Source of the DNA: Gambelia wislizenii
Taxonomy: Eukaryota > Chordata > Lepidosauria > Squamata > Crotaphytidae
Direction: 5' to 3'
NCBI GenBank assembly: GCA_030847615.1
Contig: JAUMIR010000005.1
Location: 61,345,001 to 61,409,000 of the forward strand
Length of the DNA stretch: 64,000 bases
Below the pieces are notes generated by a model. The model was given only the letters and a program-made list of their open reading frames with translations. It was not told where the DNA came from and did no database searches. Each line of letters opens with the position of its first letter. Within the stretch, counting starts at the first letter, position 1. This document shows positions 60,910 through 64,000 of the stretch, piece by piece. A program made the position numbers and the translations under genes.

Positions 60910-61240
60910 GGAGATTTTCACACGCCGAAAATATTGCCTCCAGAAACCGGGACAGAAATATTTCTGTCCCGGAAGCAGCGCCGCGGTTCGCACGCTCACC
61001 TCCCTCTTCCGTTTTTCCGTCGTCCTCGCTTCGGGTTTTTTCCTCTCTCTTCCGGAATATTTTATTAACGGCAAACTCCCGTTAGTAAAATATTCCAGAA
61101 GAGGGAGGGAAAAACCCAAAGCGAGGACGATGGAAAAACGGAAGAGGGAGGTGAGCGTGCGAACCGCGGCGCTGCTTCCGGGACAGAAATATTTCTGTCC
61201 CGGTTTCTGGAGGCAATATTTTCGGCGTGTGAAAATCTCC
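60910..61240. mobile_element. 331-bp nearly perfect hairpin (foldback element)
   Basis: Two arms of about 162 nt, exactly symmetric about 61075, with a 7-nt loop (61072-61078). The outer ends are GGAGATTTTCACACG and CGTGTGAAAATCTCC. The arms are CpG-rich (AGCAGCGCCGCGG), unlike the AT-rich flanks, and differ at only a handful of positions. Each arm contains a smaller palindrome, GGGACAGAAATATTTCTGTC. A short TGT or CTGTG repeat flanks both sides as a possible target duplication. The overlapping 221- and 97-residue open frames read through the arms and are artefacts. Confidence 0.85.
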
Positions 61241-63155
61241 TGTGTGTCTGGGGATCATGGAATACCCTTTAATTCTGCACCCATAAACACTATTTTTACA
61301 CCCAGCAATATAGTAGAGTTCTCACTGGGATCAGAAAACACCCCAGATTATGTCATACAACATTTTGTCTGCCTGCACAATGGTGTGTGCATGCGTATGG
61401 CTTCAGCAGCATGCACACAAGAAAACTTAGACATCCAAAATAAGTAAATAAACTGATGCCATGATCTCAGAAGGCTGCCAGCTCTCATAGATGAATAATT
61501 CCCTGGTTAAGACCTAAAGATTTTATAACCTAAATCCAAATAGAGTACATCCACTCAATCAATGGTACTTACAAAAATGTTGATTTATAGATTTCACAGC
61601 AATTCAACGGGTGTACAATCGATTTAGATTTACGTGAAGGTGAAGAATCATGTGGCCTTCCAGATTTTGTTAGACTGTAAGTTCCAGAAGCCCTAGTCAG
61701 CATAGCAAATGGTGAAGAATTCTGAGAGTTGCAGTCTAAGAACATCTGAAGAGTTGCGACATCTCAACCTCTGTTTTATATAGTATTCTATTATTGGAAA
61801 ACAGATATAATCATCTAAATTAAAACAAATTAATATGTGTATCAGTTTCAGAAATAAAAAAAGAAATCAAGAGGCAAAAAGACATTGCACAACTGAAATC
61901 TAAAAAAAGAGAGAACATGAGTTCAGATACCTCATTTAGTAGGATGCACAATTACGGAGTCTGTGCTCATCATACTATTTTAAAACAAGACACTGGGATA
62001 ACAGCCTAGCAAAACCTAAACACTTTTAAGACTCATTAATTTCCACTGCTTTTAAATACACAAGTCACTATGTAAATGTGTTTAATTCCAGTATTTAGAA
62101 GCTGCTTTGAAACTGAAATATTAGTTTGAAGCATTTATATTTTGCTCTTTTAGCCAAAAAGGCTTTCACAGAGGCTTACAAGATCAGTAATATGACAGTC
62201 CATGTGCTCAGGTTTACAGTCTAAAATTTAAGACATAACACACAGGGAATAAGGGATGTGGAAGGAGGAGGGGAAATATTAATTTAATCCTTATAATCTT
62301 TGGCTGAACAATGATGCAAATGGTAAGTTAAAAGTGCCTAAGTAGCTATTTGGTGTTGTGAATTTCAGGTGTCTGCTGCACTCTTTGCGAACTGGCAACT
62401 TGTAGCAGGCAATTTCTTCTCTGTAACATAAGCAATTAATTCCTGAAATGGACTGAGGTTGTACACAGATAAAGCCAAAAAACACTGTAGTATTGTTCTA
62501 GATGAGCCATCCTGATAGCTGCAGTGCTTCCTCGGGGCTTCCTTTTCTCCTGCAGAATTAACCCGAGGGAGTGACATCACATAGGGCTTTCCAGATGGAT
62601 TATGTGAAGCCATAGCTCAATGTCATTTTCAATAGCCAAGCTTATAATTAAAGGTCAAATAGTCACTTCATCTGCAATCAATCAATAGAAGAAGTACTAA
62701 TACCAAGCACTAATCAATCAATGGCAAAGACGCTAATAAAAGCCATGAATCAAATGTCTGTATTTCATGTGCTTGCATGTAGTGTGCATGTATGTTGAAA
62801 AAGGCAGGGAGAGAATGAACAAAATGAAAGTAAAGATGCCTGAGGGAAGGAACTCTCAGGTACCACATTTATCTTCACTACTGAGAGTTTATATCTCTAA
62901 TTATCTAGTCAAATGAAGTTACAAATAAAAGTGATGTCTTGGCAGTAAGTTAAGACATTCCTGTTATAAAAACTGAGAGAAGTTCAATTTCTAGGAATGA
63001 TGCTTATCAAAATATGTGATAGTAAATGAATAGTATTAAAGACCTCTGTCAAATGTGTGTGCTTTTGTACGTGCGCACACATGCACATGTGTGTGCGCGC
63101 AGATGCACACATACACATATGGGCAGAAAAGTCAGTGAGAGAGCGAGAGAGCGCA
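61241..63155. other. Unannotated intronic sequence
   Basis: Except for the repeat fragment at 61650-61755, no exon or named element was recognised. Confidence 0.4.
61650..61755. repeat. Short dispersed repeat fragment
   Basis: GGCCTTCCAGATTTTGTTAG, then CTAGTCAGCATAGCAAATGG and CTGAGAGTTGCAGTCTAAGA. Same phrase family as 37431-37512 and 35163-35275. Confidence 0.5.
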
Positions 63156-63156
63156 A

Positions 63157-63256
63157 GCCTGGCAATGTTACTTTTCAGACTACAATCCCCAGACACACAC
63201 ACCCCAGCCACCATGGCTTGGGGATTTGTAGTTCAAAAGTAACATTTCCAGGCTCT
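63157..63256. mobile_element. 100-bp MITE with ~35-bp inverted ends
   Basis: GCCTGGCAATGTTACTTTTC and ACTACAATCCCCA at the left face TGGGGATTTGTAGTTC and AAAAGTAACATTTCCAGGC at the right, with few mismatches. A short spacer with CA repeats lies between. No coding capacity. Confidence 0.7.
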
Positions 63257-63268
63257 GATGCAAGCATG

Positions 63269-63271
<3 letters not shown>

Positions 63272-63330
<59 letters not shown>
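63272..63330 (+). repeat. (TC)n(CA)n compound microsatellite
   Basis: About 18 TC units followed by 12 CA units, directly abutting the Tigger-like MITE on its left. Confidence 0.95.
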
Positions 63331-63331
<1 letters not shown>

Positions 63332-63558
63332 AGTTGTCCCTTCACATTCACTGGGGTTTGGTTCCAGGACCCCCCGTGAATACCCAAATCAGTGTGAATA
63401 CTCAAGTCCCATTATATGCAGTGGCACAGCAAAATGGTGTCCCTTATATAAGATGGCAAAATCAAGGTTTGCTTTTTGGATTATTATTTTTTAAAGAATA
63501 TTTTCAAGCCATAAATAACTAAAACCGTGAATGCCAAATCCATGAATGTGGAGGGACA

Positions 63559-63564
<6 letters not shown>
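63329..63564. mobile_element. Tigger-like MITE between CA and TG runs
   Basis: Inverted ends CAGAGTTGTCCCTTCACATT and ATGTGGAGGGACAACTCTG, interior with GGTTCCAGGACCCCCCGTGA and CCAAATCCATG. In place of plain TA duplications it is bordered by (CA)n on the left and (TG)n on the right, so the terminal inverted repeat is prolonged by complementary simple sequence. Confidence 0.75.

Positions 63565-63606
<42 letters not shown>
63563..63606 (+). repeat. (TG)15(TA)n compound microsatellite
   Basis: TG units run from the end of the MITE, then TA units to the start of the LINE fragment. Confidence 0.95.
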
Positions 63607-63905
63607 AACAACAACATCTCAGGCTTGGCCAAATTGATCACCAACAATGGTCTGTCATGGTCTCACATCGGGAGGCATGGAGATGCACTATCTACAATGC
63701 TGCAGCCTTACTTGAGAGCTCATGCTGAACAAGTCTTGAAGAGAAATGACAATGCAGAAAGAATCACAACCCAGAAACATCACCCAAGGAGACCTTCTGC
63801 TGCGCTTTCTGCAACTGGACATGTTTATCTTGGATTGGCCTTTTCAGTCATCAGCGCGCTTGCAGAAAGCGCGGGATGAGTCCTTCCTGAATCTTCGTTT
63901 GCGAA
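63607..63905 (+). pseudogene. Non-LTR retrotransposon C-terminus with zinc finger, second copy
   Basis: The plus strand reads IDHQQWSVMVSHREAWRCTI, YNAAALLESS, then stops, and later FCCAFCNWTC...GLFSHQRAC and MSPS-stop, i.e. the same C-terminal Cys/His cluster as in the antisense copy at 5237-5665. Two in-frame stops interrupt it. It is followed by (TA)n at about 63914-63929. A 103-residue open frame in a neighbouring frame is shared with copy 1 but is not the coding frame. Confidence 0.7.
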
Positions 63906-64000
63906 GAAAAGCCATATATATATATATATGAATGAAAGAGAGAGAGCAGCGTGAGCCTTATACAATGAGCCTATGCATTCTGAGCCTTGAGGAACTGCAG

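Larger units (their letters stand above)
35439..64000 (-). other. SLC10A7: Large upstream intron of SLC10A7 (inferred)
   Basis: I searched by eye on the minus strand for the expected preceding coding wording (the THKSLTLG-type end that joins the 35438 acceptor in phase 1) and found none. The rest of the window is therefore read as one intron of more than 28 kb. SLC10A7 is a large gene with long introns in other vertebrates, so this is plausible but inferred. Confidence 0.5.

Noticed and set aside
60782..61447. 221-residue open frame
   Set aside because: It reads through the 331-bp hairpin; both arms encode mirror-related peptide and no domain is present.
63568..63879. 103-residue open frame, and its 81-residue partner at 5271-5516
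   Set aside because: They look conserved between two loci, but the LINE zinc-finger frame explains the repeat better. The shared open frame is a by-product.
35439..64000. Upstream SLC10A7 exon
   Set aside because: No minus-strand match to the expected THKSLTL-type wording with a phase-1 donor was found by eye. A short diverged exon could still have been missed.

Overview
This window is vertebrate nuclear DNA, almost certainly from a squamate reptile and probably an iguanian lizard. The repeat mixture shows this: tRNA-derived SINEs ending in the BovB-type tail with (CAA)n (Sauria SINE type), a BovB/RTE LINE, many CR1 fragments, an L2 piece, a lizard-type L1 piece, Penelope-like elements (PLEs), a Ty1/copia LTR element, and many hAT-like, Tigger-like and palindromic MITEs. 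There are no operons, CRISPR arrays or other prokaryotic features.

The only host gene I can support is the 3' end of SLC10A7 on the minus strand. The penultimate coding exon is 35293-35438 and the last coding exon is 32292-32336, separated by a 2956-bp intron. Both have consensus splice sites and the frame is continuous across the junction. The 3' UTR runs to lower coordinates; a plausible poly(A) signal lies at 31115-31120, but the end is not certain. No earlier exon was found between 35439 and 64000, so that right-hand part is read as one large intron carrying many transposons. Coordinates 1 to about 29000 are read as downstream intergenic DNA.

Layout. 1-6 kb: CR1 tail, hAT MITE with target duplication, palindromic MITE, antisense LINE C-terminus. 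7-9.5 kb: broken BovB LINE. 12.5-15.5 kb: CR1, L2, SINE, CR1. 16-17.4 kb: short palindrome and a Tigger-like MITE with internal tandem units. 20.9-24.6 kb: an internally deleted copia element with a perfect 5-bp target duplication. 26.6 kb: Tigger-like MITE. 29-36 kb: the SLC10A7 end, poor in repeats. 36.8-41.2 kb: SINEs, CR1, and PLE pieces in head-to-head arrangement with hammerhead-ribozyme-like motifs. 42-47.6 kb: a nest in which a 149-bp retroposon sits inside a CR1, which sits inside an L1, beside a TATA-containing LTR-like segment and a GC-rich tandem array. 47.8-52.1 kb: three Sauria-type SINEs. 56.3-57.1 kb: a second, different PLE with a GIY-YIG nuclease. 60.9-61.2 kb: a 331-bp nearly perfect hairpin. 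63-64 kb: MITEs, microsatellites and a second copy of the LINE C-terminus.

I found no convincing undescribed multi-gene system. The most informative signals are the paired hammerhead-like motifs in the inverted PLE copies, the long hairpin in the SLC10A7 intron, the vertebrate copia element, and a Tigger-like MITE bounded by complementary CA/TG microsatellites. Element names come from recognising sequence and protein motifs by eye, with no database search.
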